Below are positions 21,524 to 30,295 of a stretch of DNA of 43,270 nt, piece by piece (within the stretch, counting starts at the first letter, position 1; each line of letters opens with the position of its first letter). The translations under genes were made by a program, and so were the position numbers. Source of the stretch: Geodermatophilaceae bacterium (lineage in GTDB: Bacteria > Actinomycetota > Actinomycetes > Mycobacteriales > Geodermatophilaceae). The notes beneath the pieces are model-generated. The model saw nothing but the letters and a program-made list of their open reading frames with translations. It did not search any database and had not been told where the DNA came from. The DNA is taken from NCBI GenBank assembly GCA_013812145.1, contig JACCTY010000095.1, forward strand, positions 1 to 43,270, in the 5' to 3' direction.

Positions 21524-23017
21524 ATGTCCGCAGATCAGATCGCGCCAGGGACCGAAGACGCCGCGGTCAACGAATTCGGCTATCGACAGGAGTTCAGGCG
21601 GGTCCTGCACCTGTTCGCCGTCTTCTCGGTGTCGTTCTCGATCATCTCGATCACGACCGGGATCTTCCTGAACTACGCCTTCGGCATCACCCATCTCGGT
21701 CCGGCCAGCATCTGGCTGTGGCCGGTAGCCGCCGTGGGACAGACGCTCGTCGCCTTGATCGTCGCCGAACTCGCCACCCGCATCCCGCTGGCCGGCGCCA
21801 ACTACCAGTGGGCCTCGCGTCTGGTCGGCCCGCGCTACGGCTATGTGGTCGGCAGTCTGGGCATCATGCTGGTCGCGGTCGGCATGCCCGGCATCCTGCT
21901 CCTCGGAGCCTCACCGCTGCTGGTCACCGCGTTGGGTTGGAACATCGAGAACCCTCGGCTACTGCTGTTCGTCGCCATCGTGCTGATGGCCTCGGCCTTT
22001 GGCATCAATCTCATCAGCATCCAGCTCGCCGCCCGGGTCAACAACACCGCCGTCGTCACCGAGATAGTCGGAGCCGTCGGAGTCGCCGTGGTGCTCTTCG
22101 TCCTGTGGGTGGCCAAGGGCACTCCGGACGAGCACGGGCTGGGCTTCCTCGGCACCACCACGACCTTGCCTGGCCAACCCCTGTGGTACGCCGTGGTGCT
22201 CGCCGCGTTGATCGGGGTCTACACCCTGGCCGGGTTCGAGGCAGCCGCCGACATGGGCGAGGAAACAGTCGATGTCCGGCGGACGATCCCGCGCGCCATC
22301 ATCCTGTCCGTCGTCCTGTCGGGCGTGCTGGGCATGCTCACCCTGATCGGCTTCACCATCGCCATCCCCGACCTCGCGGCGGTGCAAGCCTCCCCTGTTC
22401 CACTGGCCGACATCACGTTCTACTGGCTCGGCGAGACCCTCACCAAGGTGCTCCTGCTCGTCGTGGTGTTCTCGATGTTCGCCCTGACCGTTGTCTACGT
22501 GGCCGCAGCCGCCCGGCTGATCTTCGCGATGGCGCGGGACAACATGCTGCCGGGATCGACGGTGCTGCGCCGGGTCAATCCGGGCACCAGGACACCGATC
22601 AGCGCCCTGCTGATCACCTTCGTGATCTGTCTCGCACTGATGCTTTACGGCTACGCCAACGGCGACGCGTTCGGCACGCTCGTCGGCGCCACCGCCCTGC
22701 TCCCCTTCCTGGTCTATTTCCTGACGGTGGTCGCCTACGGGCTCCGGCGGCGGCGGCTTGCCGCGCTCCCGGACGCCTTCCACCTCGGCAGGTGGGCCGG
22801 TCCGGTGTTCGTCGCGGCGCTCGTGTGGCTGCTCGCCGCGCTCACCGCCCTGATCCTGCCGTCGGAGTTCCGCAACGCCACCTACGTCGTGCTCGGCGGG
22901 TTGGCGCTGGCCGGCCTCTGGTACGTCGTCGGGCTGCACAAGCGGCTGCAAAACGGCACCGCCGGAGCGACAACCCTGTCGGCGGCCGCCAATCGGCCGC
23001 GCGACACGGTGCAGTGA
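21524..23017 (+). CDS. APC-superfamily amino acid permease
   Basis: A 497-residue permease with about 12 membrane helices. The N-terminal part has the family pattern FSIISITTGIFLNYAFG and LAGANYQWASRLVGPRYGYVVG, where the first helix is broken as in APC transporters, and later GFEAAADMGEETVDVRRTIPRAI. These features place it with amino acid and choline/polyamine-type permeases. The ATG at 21524 has GGGAGG five bases upstream. Its stop overlaps the next gene by 4 bases, and the three downstream products suggest import of an amino acid or amino sugar acid that is then processed. Confidence 0.87.
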   Translation: MSADQIAPGTEDAAVNEFGYRQEFRRVLHLFAVFSVSFSIISITTGIFLNYAFGITHLGPASIWLWPVAAVGQTLVALIVAELATRIPLAGANYQWASRLVGPRYGYVVGSLGIMLVAVGMPGILLLGASPLLVTALGWNIENPRLLLFVAIVLMASAFGINLISIQLAARVNNTAVVTEIVGAVGVAVVLFVLWVAKGTPDEHGLGFLGTTTTLPGQPLWYAVVLAALIGVYTLAGFEAAADMGEETVDVRRTIPRAIILSVVLSGVLGMLTLIGFTIAIPDLAAVQASPVPLADITFYWLGETLTKVLLLVVVFSMFALTVVYVAAAARLIFAMARDNMLPGSTVLRRVNPGTRTPISALLITFVICLALMLYGYANGDAFGTLVGATALLPFLVYFLTVVAYGLRRRRLAALPDAFHLGRWAGPVFVAALVWLLAALTALILPSEFRNATYVVLGGLALAGLWYVVGLHKRLQNGTAGATTLSAAANRPRDTVQ

Positions 23018-24321
23018 CGACGGGCACCATCTGGCGCAACTGGGCCGGCAACCAGGTCGCGCAGCCAGCGCTGGTCGCATCTCCTCGCGACGTCAGCGAA
23101 CTCGCGGGTCTGGTCAAGGCCGCCGAGCGGGACGGCCAGCGGATCAAGGCGATCGGCTCCGGTCACTCGTTCACCGCCATCGGCGTGACCGACGGCATCC
23201 ACGTCCGCCTCGACCGGCTCGCCGATCTCGTGCATGCCGACCAAGCGACGGGTCTGGTCACGGTGCAAGGCGGCATGTCGCTGCAGCGGCTCAACACTCT
23301 GCTCGACGAACACGGCTTGGCGTTGAGCAATCTCGGCGACATCGATCAGCAGACAGTCGCTGGCGCCCTCTCGACCGGCACCCACGGCACCGGCCGAAAG
23401 TTGGGTGGGCTGGCCACCCAGGTCCGGGCGCTACAGCTCGTGCTGGCCGACGGCTCTGTGGTCAGCTGCAGTCCGCAGGAACGCCCGGAGCTTTTCGCCG
23501 CGGCGCGGGTCGGGCTCGGCGCGCTCGGCATCATCGCCACCGTCACCCTGCAGACCGAGCCGGCGTTCAGCCTGCACGCGCAGGAACGCCCCATGGCGCT
23601 CTCGGCCGTCCTCGGCGATTTCGACGCGCTGGTCGCCGACAACGACCATTTCGAGTTCTTCTGGTTCCCGCACACCGACAAGACCCTGACCAAGCGCAAC
23701 AACCGGCTGCCCGCCGGCGCGCCGCTTCGACGGCTGAGCCGTCCCCGCGCCCTGCTCGAGGACGAGTTGTTCGGCAACGGCATATTCGAGTTGACCTGTC
23801 GCCTCGGGCGGCTGCGTCCTGGCCTGATCCCCCGCATCAACACGATGGCGGCCCGCTTGATGGGTGACCGTGAGTACGCCGACGCCTCGCATAGGGTGTT
23901 CGTGTCCCCGCGGCGGGTGCGCTTCGTGGAGATGGAGTACGGCGTACCGGCGGCGGCTGTCCGAGCCGCTATCGCCGGCATCGGGCAAGTCATCGAGCGG
24001 CACGAGCTCAAGGTCTCCTTTCCGGTCGAGGTCCGCTTCACCGCCGCCGACGACATCCCGCTGTCCACCGCCTCGGGCCGCGAGTCGGCGTACCTCGCCG
24101 TACACATGTTCAAAGGGCAGCCATACGAGACTTACTTCCGCGAAGTCGAGGCGGTGATGAAGGACCTGGACGGTCGCCCGCACTGGGGCAAGCTGCACTA
24201 TCAGGACGCCGGCACGCTGCGCGGCCGCTACCCGCGGTTCGAGGAGTTTCTGGCGGTCCGGGACAACGTCGATCCAGGCGGCCGGTTTGCCAACGCCTAC
24301 CTCGACCGGGTCCTGGGCTGA
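23014..24321 (+). CDS. FAD-linked sugar-lactone/alditol oxidase (D-arabinono-1,4-lactone oxidase family)
   Basis: A 435-residue flavoprotein of the ALO/gulonolactone-oxidase/alditol-oxidase family. The FAD-binding domain has IKAIGSGHSFTAIG, whose His normally bonds covalently to FAD, and DIDQQTVAGALSTGTHGTG. The C-terminal ALO domain ends with the HWGKLHY motif near the active site. No signal peptide is seen. The GTG start overlaps the permease stop. Substrates in the family range from sugar lactones to alditols; the exact one cannot be told. Co-occurrence with a permease and a PLP aldolase points to a small catabolic route. Confidence 0.87.
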   Translation: MTTGTIWRNWAGNQVAQPALVASPRDVSELAGLVKAAERDGQRIKAIGSGHSFTAIGVTDGIHVRLDRLADLVHADQATGLVTVQGGMSLQRLNTLLDEHGLALSNLGDIDQQTVAGALSTGTHGTGRKLGGLATQVRALQLVLADGSVVSCSPQERPELFAAARVGLGALGIIATVTLQTEPAFSLHAQERPMALSAVLGDFDALVADNDHFEFFWFPHTDKTLTKRNNRLPAGAPLRRLSRPRALLEDELFGNGIFELTCRLGRLRPGLIPRINTMAARLMGDREYADASHRVFVSPRRVRFVEMEYGVPAAAVRAAIAGIGQVIERHELKVSFPVEVRFTAADDIPLSTASGRESAYLAVHMFKGQPYETYFREVEAVMKDLDGRPHWGKLHYQDAGTLRGRYPRFEEFLAVRDNVDPGGRFANAYLDRVLG

Positions 24322-24323
24322 CA

Positions 24324-25316
24324 ATGGACGTCGGCGAGCTGCAGACCCCTGCCCTCGTCGTCGAGCAAGCCCTGCTCACGGCGAACCTGGACGTCATGTC
24401 AGCAGCCCTCCCGGGGAACCGGTTGCGGCCGCACGTCAAGGCGCACAAGTGCACATCGTTGGCTCGGGCTCAGCACCGGCGGGGCCATCTGGGGTTCACC
24501 TGCGCGACGATCCGCGAGGTCGAGGGGATGGCCTGCGCCGGGCTCGGCGGTGACCTGCTGCTTGCCAACGAGGTGCTCGACGCGCGCCGGCTGGGCGCTG
24601 TGATCCAGGACGGCGCCCGCGTCACGGTTGCGGTCGACTCGGTGGAGACGGTCGCGGCGGCCGCTGCGGGCGGCGTCACCGAGGTCGTGGTCGACGTCAA
24701 CGTCGGGCTGCCGCGCTGCGGCTGCGCACCTGCCGACGCCGGCCGGATCGCCGAGCTGGCCGGTTCTCGGGGCCTGACGGTGCGCGGTGTGATGGGCTAC
24801 GAGGGCCACCTGATGATGGCCCAGCCGGTAGCTGAGCAGGCTCGGCTGACCGCCGAGTGCATGGCTTTGCTCACGGCCGCGCACGCCGACGTGGGTGGCG
24901 ACCTGATCAGCGCCGGCGGAACCGGCACCTACGCGGTCAACACGTGGGCGACGGAGATCCAGGCCGGCTCCTACGCGCTGATGGACACCGCCTACGCCCA
25001 GCTGGACCTGCCGTTCGCCAACGCGCTGTCCGTCCTTGCCACCGTCGTCTCGGTCAGCCCCGGCTGGGCGGTCGCCGACGTCGGCCTGAAATCCCTGGGG
25101 ATGGACCACGGCAACCCGACGATCCCAGGAGCGACCGTGTGGTTCTGCTCGGACGAGCACACCACGTTCGCACCGGAGGAACCGGTGCGGGTGGGCCAAC
25201 GGATCCGGGTGCTACCCGCTCACGTCGACCCGACGGTCGCCCTGCACGAGGCCCTGCACGTCGTCGACGGGGAGGTAGTCATCGATCGCTGGCCGGTGGA
25301 CCTGCGCGGCTGGTGA
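24324..25316 (+). CDS. D-threonine aldolase / D-serine dehydratase-like PLP enzyme
   Basis: A 330-residue fold-type III (alanine-racemase-barrel) PLP enzyme. Lys39 in RPHVKAHKCT is the PLP lysine; the C-terminal metal site reads LPAHVDPT near residue 300. The His-x-Asp pair is that of D-threonine aldolase, while D-serine dehydratase has His-x-Cys, so cleavage of a D-3-hydroxy amino acid to glycine and an aldehyde is the likelier reaction. It begins two bases after the oxidase stop with no strong ribosome binding site, so it depends on coupling. Its end is two bases from the convergent transporter gene. Confidence 0.82.
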   Translation: MDVGELQTPALVVEQALLTANLDVMSAALPGNRLRPHVKAHKCTSLARAQHRRGHLGFTCATIREVEGMACAGLGGDLLLANEVLDARRLGAVIQDGARVTVAVDSVETVAAAAAGGVTEVVVDVNVGLPRCGCAPADAGRIAELAGSRGLTVRGVMGYEGHLMMAQPVAEQARLTAECMALLTAAHADVGGDLISAGGTGTYAVNTWATEIQAGSYALMDTAYAQLDLPFANALSVLATVVSVSPGWAVADVGLKSLGMDHGNPTIPGATVWFCSDEHTTFAPEEPVRVGQRIRVLPAHVDPTVALHEALHVVDGEVVIDRWPVDLRGW

Positions 25317-25317
25317 C

Positions 25318-26016
25318 CTACGGCGAATCACAGCACGCACAGCCGGTCCCCGGCGACCGCGCGCCCGCCGCCGGCGCGACGGCCGGGGCGCAGCAGAGGT
25401 CGCCTCGCCACGCGGCGCGGCCTTCGCGCACTGCCACCGCGGCGATCACCAATGCCGCCACCGGGTCCGCCCACGACCAGCCGAACAGCGAGTTCAGCGC
25501 GAGCCCGACGAGCAGCACCGCGGACAGATACGTGCACAGCAGGGTCTGCTTGGAATCAGCCACCGCCGATTTGGAGCCGAGTTCCCGACCGGTGCGCCGC
25601 TCCGCCCATGACAGCACCGGCATGACCAGCAGGCTCAGCCCGGCAAGGACCAGACCGACGCTGGAGTGCCGGGCATCGGAGCCGCCGGACAGGGACAGGA
25701 CCGCCTCGACGGCGACATAGCCGGCGAGGGCGAAGAAGGACACCGCGATGATCCGCAACGCGGCCCGCTCCCGCGCCTGCGGATCGGAGCCGGTGAACTG
25801 CCAGGCCACCGCCGCGGCTGAACCCACCTCGATCACCGAGTCCAGGCCGAACCCCACCAGCGCCGCCGAGGACGCGGCAACTCCGGCGGTGAGCGCGACG
25901 ACGGCCTCGACGACGTTGTAGCCGATGGTCACCGCCACCAGGATTCGGATCCGCCGCGACAACAGCCGCTGTCGCGTGTCGCTCGTGTCGCTCGTCACGA
26001 GGACCGACTCGGCCAT
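25318..26016 (-). CDS. Cation transporter (CDF-like) with cysteine-rich C-terminal tail
   Basis: A 232-residue membrane protein with about six helices, related to the cation diffusion facilitators but without a long cytoplasmic domain. GFGLDSVIEVGSA (helix 2) and WSWADPVAALVIAAVAVREG carry the acidic residues expected for metal transport. The tail is Cys-rich: DLCCAP and GCACCDSP. The ATG at 26016 shares one base with the stop of the upstream CmtR-like gene and has GAGGGGGT in front. I rejected a longer frame reaching 26628, which covers the regulator gene in another frame. Likely role: efflux of Cd(II), Pb(II) or Zn(II) under the sensor's control. Confidence 0.85.
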   Translation of the reverse strand: MAESVLVTSDTSDTRQRLLSRRIRILVAVTIGYNVVEAVVALTAGVAASSAALVGFGLDSVIEVGSAAAVAWQFTGSDPQARERAALRIIAVSFFALAGYVAVEAVLSLSGGSDARHSSVGLVLAGLSLLVMPVLSWAERRTGRELGSKSAVADSKQTLLCTYLSAVLLVGLALNSLFGWSWADPVAALVIAAVAVREGRAAWRGDLCCAPAVAPAAGARSPGTGCACCDSP

Positions 26017-26345
26017 CAGCAACACCCCCTCGACTCGGCTACGGCGCAGTGCTGCGGGTCCACCGCCAGCACCACCCCCAGCAGATCGGCCAGCGCGTGG
26101 CCCAACCGCGCGTCGGCCAGCTCGTACCGGGTACGGCGGCCCTCCGGCACCGCCACGACCAGCCCGCAGCCGCGAAGGCACGACAGGTGGTTGGACACGC
26201 TCTGCCGTGACACGCCGAGCAGCTCGGCCAGCTCCGCCGGGTATGCCGGGGCGTCTCGCAGCGCCAGCATCACCCGGGCTCGGGTCGGATCCGACAGGGC
26301 GTGGCCGAAGCGAGCCAGGACATCGGCGTGAATGGCGACCTGCAT
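26016..26345 (-). CDS. ArsR-family metal sensor, CmtR-like (Cd/Pb)
   Basis: A 109-residue ArsR/SmtB repressor with the winged helix ELLGVSRQSVSNHLSCLRGCGLV. Cysteines sit at 56 and 60 in the recognition helix region and at 100 near the C-terminus. This is nearly the same pattern as Cys57, Cys61 and Cys102 of mycobacterial CmtR, which senses Cd(II) and Pb(II). Three more Cys/Gly residues end the protein (RGCC). I start at the ATG at 26345; an earlier ATG at 26360 lies inside the operator and would add five residues. It forms an operon with the transporter. Confidence 0.88.
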   Translation of the reverse strand: MQVAIHADVLARFGHALSDPTRARVMLALRDAPAYPAELAELLGVSRQSVSNHLSCLRGCGLVVAVPEGRRTRYELADARLGHALADLLGVVLAVDPQHCAVAESRGCC

Positions 26346-26354
26346 CCAGGCAGA

Positions 26355-26372
26355 GTACATCCTCCGATGTAC
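26355..26372. promoter_or_regulatory. Operator palindrome of the CmtR-like regulator
   Basis: GTACATC-CTCC-GATGTAC is a perfect 7-4-7 inverted repeat ending 9 bases before the regulator's start codon and lying between two divergent genes. It is the obvious site for autoregulation and may also affect the lipoprotein gene at 26428. Confidence 0.6.
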
Positions 26373-26427
26373 CCACACCGGGCAGACTCGATGGAACCGG
26401 CTGGTTCCCAGCAGCGTCAGAGCAGGT

Positions 26428-27315
26428 ATGCCGGCAGCTCACCTGGGTAGGACGGTCAGCATTGCCGCCAGTGCGCTGCTCGTGACCGGCTGCGCGGAAC
26501 AGCTGAACCAGGGAGGAGCGCCCGTGGCTGAGCCGGCCCCGACGCTGGTCGCCGACGGCTATGACGGACGGTTCCGGACGTTTGCTGCGGTCCTGGAGAG
26601 CCCGGAGCACGGCCCGCAGCTGTGCCACGGGGTCGACGAGTCATACCCGCCGCAGTGTGGTGGACCCGATATCGCGGGTTGGGACTGGTCGGCAGTCGAA
26701 CACGAATCCGCCTCCGGGACGCATTGGGGCTCCTACGTCCTTGTCGGGACGTTCGGCGCCGAGACGTTCACCTTGACCGAGCCGGCCATTGTGGACGACG
26801 GGTCCGTCGAGCGCCCGCACAGTGAGGAGGATCAGTTCGCCACACCGTGCCCCGAACCGGCCAGCGGGTGGCGACCCGTGGACCCCGAGCGAGTGACGGA
26901 AGCCGCATTCCAGGCGGCCAGGCGGGTCGCCCAGGCCGCCGAGGGCTACGGCGGCCTGTGGATCGACCAGCGGACGAGCGGGTCAGAGATGACCGAAGAG
27001 AGTGCCAACGACCCGCAGCGCTTCGTCCTGAACGTGATCACCACGCAGGACGTGGACGCCCTCCACAACGCCATTCGCGAGGTCTGGGGCGGGTCGCTGT
27101 GTGTCAGCCCGACGGTCCGCGACGAGGCCACGCTGCTCGCCGTGCAGCAACAGTTGGACCGCGACCCGGGTGTCATGGGCAGCTCCCCCGACATCTGGAC
27201 CGGGCAACTCGTCGTCCAGGTGTTCGTAGCCACCGCGGAGCTGCAGGAGACGTACGACCAGCGCTACGGCGCCGGCACGGTGCGGCTCGAGGGACTCCTG
27301 ATCCCGGTCGACTGA
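26428..27315 (+). CDS. Predicted lipoprotein, unknown function
   Basis: A 295-residue exported protein. A short signal (from HLGRTVSIAASALLV) ends in the lipobox VTGC with Cys22. The mature part has six further cysteines, likely disulfide pairs, and a repeat-free mixed sequence with no catalytic motif I recognise. The start ATG at 26428 has a modest AGAGCAGG upstream. A longer in-frame extension to 26332 would remove the signal peptide from the N-terminus and is rejected. It is divergent from the metal sensor, but a link is not proven. Confidence 0.75.
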   Translation: MPAAHLGRTVSIAASALLVTGCAEQLNQGGAPVAEPAPTLVADGYDGRFRTFAAVLESPEHGPQLCHGVDESYPPQCGGPDIAGWDWSAVEHESASGTHWGSYVLVGTFGAETFTLTEPAIVDDGSVERPHSEEDQFATPCPEPASGWRPVDPERVTEAAFQAARRVAQAAEGYGGLWIDQRTSGSEMTEESANDPQRFVLNVITTQDVDALHNAIREVWGGSLCVSPTVRDEATLLAVQQQLDRDPGVMGSSPDIWTGQLVVQVFVATAELQETYDQRYGAGTVRLEGLLIPVD

Positions 27316-27321
27316 GCGTCC

Positions 27322-28347
27322 TCAGCCGCGGTGGTTCTCGATCCAGCTGTCGATGTCCGCCCACCGCTCGTACAGCCAGCCGATCTGCGCCTCCCGCCCG
27401 GCCGGCACGTCCGCGGCCGGCACGAACCACCAGCGCAGATGCAGCGTCTTGTCCTCCGGCAACTCCCGCCAGACATCGGCCATGGTGGCGAGGTGCTCCA
27501 GCCCGGTGTGCGCGACGAACACGACGTCGGCGTACGGCGCCGCCTCGATCGCGGCGATGACGCCGCCGGGGCGAGGCGGGAGGACGTGCCGCATCCGCTC
27601 CGCCGCGTCCGCATGAGTTCGGTGCCCGCGCTGCCGCAGCCGCAGGATCGCCCGCCGCCGTCGCTTGGCGGTGAAGTTGCCGCCCTCCGGGAAAATCAGC
27701 AGCGCGTCCTCCTCCCCCATGTCGTCGGCGAGCGCGCCGATGACCGCCTCCACGTCCGCTCCGGCCCCCGGTACGGGGTCGATGAAGCGGGCCGGAACCC
27801 GATGCAGGTAGACGTCGATCATCGGGTCCAGCTGGAGAATGCCCTTCAGCACGATCCGCGGCTGGCGCCGGTGATCGCGATTCATCAGGGTGTGGACGAG
27901 CAGCAGGCTGTCCCCCGGTCCCGCATGGCGGCTCAACACCAGCATCGCGTTCGTCGAACCTGGTACGCCGTCGTCCAGCGGTGTCCACGACACGCCGTCG
28001 GTCTCCAACTGCAACCGGAAGAGCACCTGCGCCGCGTCAACAACGGCGTCCAGGACCAGCCGCAGCACGCCGTAGTGGGCACGCTGGAACACTCGGGTAC
28101 CCAGCAGCACGCCGAAGCCGCTGGCCACCCAGAATGCCAGGGCAGCCCCCAGCGCGACGACCTCAGCTGCCACCCAGACCAGGGCGAATCCGAGCAACCG
28201 CAGGCCGCGCCAGCGTCCCGGCAGCCAGATCGACGCAATGGCGGCGGCGACCGCGAGCAGGGGAAGTAGGAACAGCCCTCCAACCGCTGCGAGGACGACG
28301 ACTACCGGCCCCGCGATCCGTCGTGCCCCGCGCGGCGGCAGCCTCAT
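27322..28347 (-). CDS. Membrane-bound PlsC-type lysophospholipid acyltransferase
   Basis: A 341-residue protein with two to three N-terminal membrane helices (about residues 10-40 and 50-80) followed by an acyltransferase domain. The catalytic HAGPGD (H-x4-D) sits near residue 140 and FPEGGN near 220, the standard motifs I and III of 1-acylglycerol-3-phosphate acyltransferases. It should transfer an acyl chain to a glycerophospholipid or related acceptor at the inner membrane face. The start overlaps the stop of the patatin-like gene by 4 bases, so the lipase and acyltransferase are made together. Confidence 0.87.
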   Translation of the reverse strand: MRLPPRGARRIAGPVVVVLAAVGGLFLLPLLAVAAAIASIWLPGRWRGLRLLGFALVWVAAEVVALGAALAFWVASGFGVLLGTRVFQRAHYGVLRLVLDAVVDAAQVLFRLQLETDGVSWTPLDDGVPGSTNAMLVLSRHAGPGDSLLLVHTLMNRDHRRQPRIVLKGILQLDPMIDVYLHRVPARFIDPVPGAGADVEAVIGALADDMGEEDALLIFPEGGNFTAKRRRRAILRLRQRGHRTHADAAERMRHVLPPRPGGVIAAIEAAPYADVVFVAHTGLEHLATMADVWRELPEDKTLHLRWWFVPAADVPAGREAQIGWLYERWADIDSWIENHRG

Positions 28348-29189
28348 GAACCTGCCACCGACTCGAAATAGGCCTCGGTGGCGACTTGAGCGGCCCAGAT
28401 CCGGCCGGGAACTGAGCGGAAGTCCCGGTAGCGGAACTGCCGCCGGTCGGTGAAGCCCATCGGCTCGCCGCCAGCGGGCAGGACATGGACGGTGACGTCG
28501 TCGGGCAGCGCCGCCATCGTGGTGGTGAAGCGGTGCCTACGGGCGATCTCGAACGCCACGAGCCCGACTTCCCAAGGCCGCCGCGGCGGCCGTAACGGAC
28601 TCTCGATTCGCCCGACGTGCAAGACGTAGATCGTCCGCGCGCCGAGGTGCACGGCACGCCCGACCGGAATGCTGTCCACGAGCCCGCCGTCGAGGTAGTG
28701 CTCGTCCCCGATCCGGACCGGCGCGAGCAGACCGGGTACGGCGCTGCTGGCCAGCACCGCGTCGACGACCGAGCCGCTGTCGAACCAGTGCTCGGTGGCC
28801 CGCTCGATACTGGCCGCGACGCACTGGAACCGCACAGCGAGGTCCTCGAGCACCGCGTCACCGAACTGATCGGCGAGCAGCCGGCGTAGCGGGCCTGGTG
28901 CCTGCAGGTGAGTCCCGGTGCGGACCAGCGTCGCCGTCTGGGCCAGCAGCGATCCGCCGAAGACGTCGCCGCGGGCGAGGTCGCACCAGAGCTCCGTCAG
29001 CCGGTCGACGCTGCCTCCCGTCGGGTCGGCGGCCACCAGCGCACCGTTGATGGCGCCGACCGACGTTCCGACGATCAGATCGGGCCGGATGCCGCGGTCG
29101 AGCAGGGCGGCGAGCATGCCCACCTCGGACGCCCCGAGGACCCCACCGCCGCCGAGGACAAAGGCAACCGGACCGTCGTTGCCGAGCAT
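28344..29189 (-). CDS. Patatin-like phospholipase
   Basis: A 281-residue patatin-like hydrolase. The oxyanion loop is GGGGVLGA near residue 14, the nucleophile motif GTSVG (Ser in the middle) near residue 42, and the catalytic Asp lies in DGGLVDS. No signal peptide is present, so it should act inside the cell on membrane lipids. I placed the start at the ATG at 29189, since the 48 residues upstream in frame are unrelated to the family. Pairing with the acyltransferase suggests phospholipid remodelling. Confidence 0.88.
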   Translation of the reverse strand: MLGNDGPVAFVLGGGGVLGASEVGMLAALLDRGIRPDLIVGTSVGAINGALVAADPTGGSVDRLTELWCDLARGDVFGGSLLAQTATLVRTGTHLQAPGPLRRLLADQFGDAVLEDLAVRFQCVAASIERATEHWFDSGSVVDAVLASSAVPGLLAPVRIGDEHYLDGGLVDSIPVGRAVHLGARTIYVLHVGRIESPLRPPRRPWEVGLVAFEIARRHRFTTTMAALPDDVTVHVLPAGGEPMGFTDRRQFRYRDFRSVPGRIWAAQVATEAYFESVAGS

Positions 29190-29280
29190 GCTGCGATCGT
29201 CGCATCTGGCTGGCCGGGAATGTCGTACGTCCCCGGCAACATTGGTCCACTCAGAGACCCCGTCGAGAGGTGGACAGGAC

Positions 29281-30231
29281 GTGAGCAGGCGCGGCTGGCT
29301 GCTGTTCGTCGCGATGGGTGTCATCTGGGGCATCCCCTACCTGCTGATCAAGGTCGCCGTAGCGGAACTCGCACCCTCGACGCTGGTGCTGGTGCGCACC
29401 GCACTCGCCGCCGCGTTGCTGCTGCCCATCGCCCTCGCCCGTGGGCAGGTCCGGCCGCTGCTCGCCCGGTGGTGGCCGCTGGTGCTGTTCACGGTGGTGG
29501 AGATCTGTATCCCCTGGCTGCTGCTCGGCTTCGCCGAGCAACGGCTGTCCAGTTCATTGACCGGCCTGCTGATCGCCGCCGTACCGCTGATCGGCGCCCT
29601 GATCGGACTCGGCGGTCCGGCCGGTGAGCGGCTGGGCGCCCGCCGGTTGGTCGGCCTGCTGCTCGGAGCCGCCGGGGTCGCGGCGCTGGTCGGCTTCGAG
29701 GTCGGCGCCGGCGACAGCCGCGCGATCGCGGCCATCGCCGGCGTGGTCGTGTGCTACGCGGTCGGGCCGGTGATCCTGTCGCGCAGCCTCTCCGACCTGC
29801 CGCAGCTGGGCACGGTCGCGCTGGCGCTGGGCCTGGCCGCCGTGGCGTACATCCCAGCCGGTGTCGCGCAGGCGCCGTCCAGCTGGCCGTCTGCCGAGGT
29901 CGTGGCGGCGGTCGTCGTGCTGTCGGTGGTCTGTACGGCGTTGGCCTTTTTGCTGTTCTTCGCCCTGATCGCCGAGGTCGGCCCGGCCCGCTCGGTGGTC
30001 ATTACGTACGTCAACCCGGCGGTCGCGGTGCTGCTCGGCGTGACGCTGCTGGACGAGGCCTTCACCGTGGTCACCGCCGTCGGATTCACCCTGATCCTCC
30101 TCGGATCAGTGCTGGCCACCGGGCGTCGACGCGGGCGGGACGATGGGTCCACGGAGGTCTGCGACGTCCCCGGAGCGCCGGTGGCCAAGAACGCTCAGGG
30201 CGCCCGGCCACGGGATGCGGTCAACAAGTAA
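29281..30231 (+). CDS. EamA-family drug/metabolite exporter (DMT superfamily)
   Basis: A 316-residue membrane protein with ten predicted helices arranged as two EamA repeats. Repeat one opens with GWLLFVAMGVIWGIPYLLIKVA and repeat two ends VGFTLILLGSVLATG. These permeases export metabolites such as amino acids or nucleobases; substrate is unknown. The GTG at 29281 is preceded by GAGAGG. A basic/acidic cytoplasmic tail of about 40 residues follows the last helix. The gene is divergent from the patatin gene. Confidence 0.85.
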   Translation: MSRRGWLLFVAMGVIWGIPYLLIKVAVAELAPSTLVLVRTALAAALLLPIALARGQVRPLLARWWPLVLFTVVEICIPWLLLGFAEQRLSSSLTGLLIAAVPLIGALIGLGGPAGERLGARRLVGLLLGAAGVAALVGFEVGAGDSRAIAAIAGVVVCYAVGPVILSRSLSDLPQLGTVALALGLAAVAYIPAGVAQAPSSWPSAEVVAAVVVLSVVCTALAFLLFFALIAEVGPARSVVITYVNPAVAVLLGVTLLDEAFTVVTAVGFTLILLGSVLATGRRRGRDDGSTEVCDVPGAPVAKNAQGARPRDAVNK

Positions 30232-30295
30232 CCTCACAGTCGCCTTAGAGTGATGCGCTGGGTTACGGTCCGATTCCGGAAGTGGGTACTGCGGG

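Noticed and set aside
21718-23013. Long N-terminal extension of the lactone oxidase frame
   Set aside because: The extension runs through the permease gene in another frame; the oxidase domain begins at the GTG at 23014, which overlaps the permease stop.
26017-26628. N-terminal extension of the cation transporter frame
   Set aside because: It overlaps the CmtR-like gene out of frame and is Arg/Gly/Pro-rich; the ATG at 26016 is well placed.
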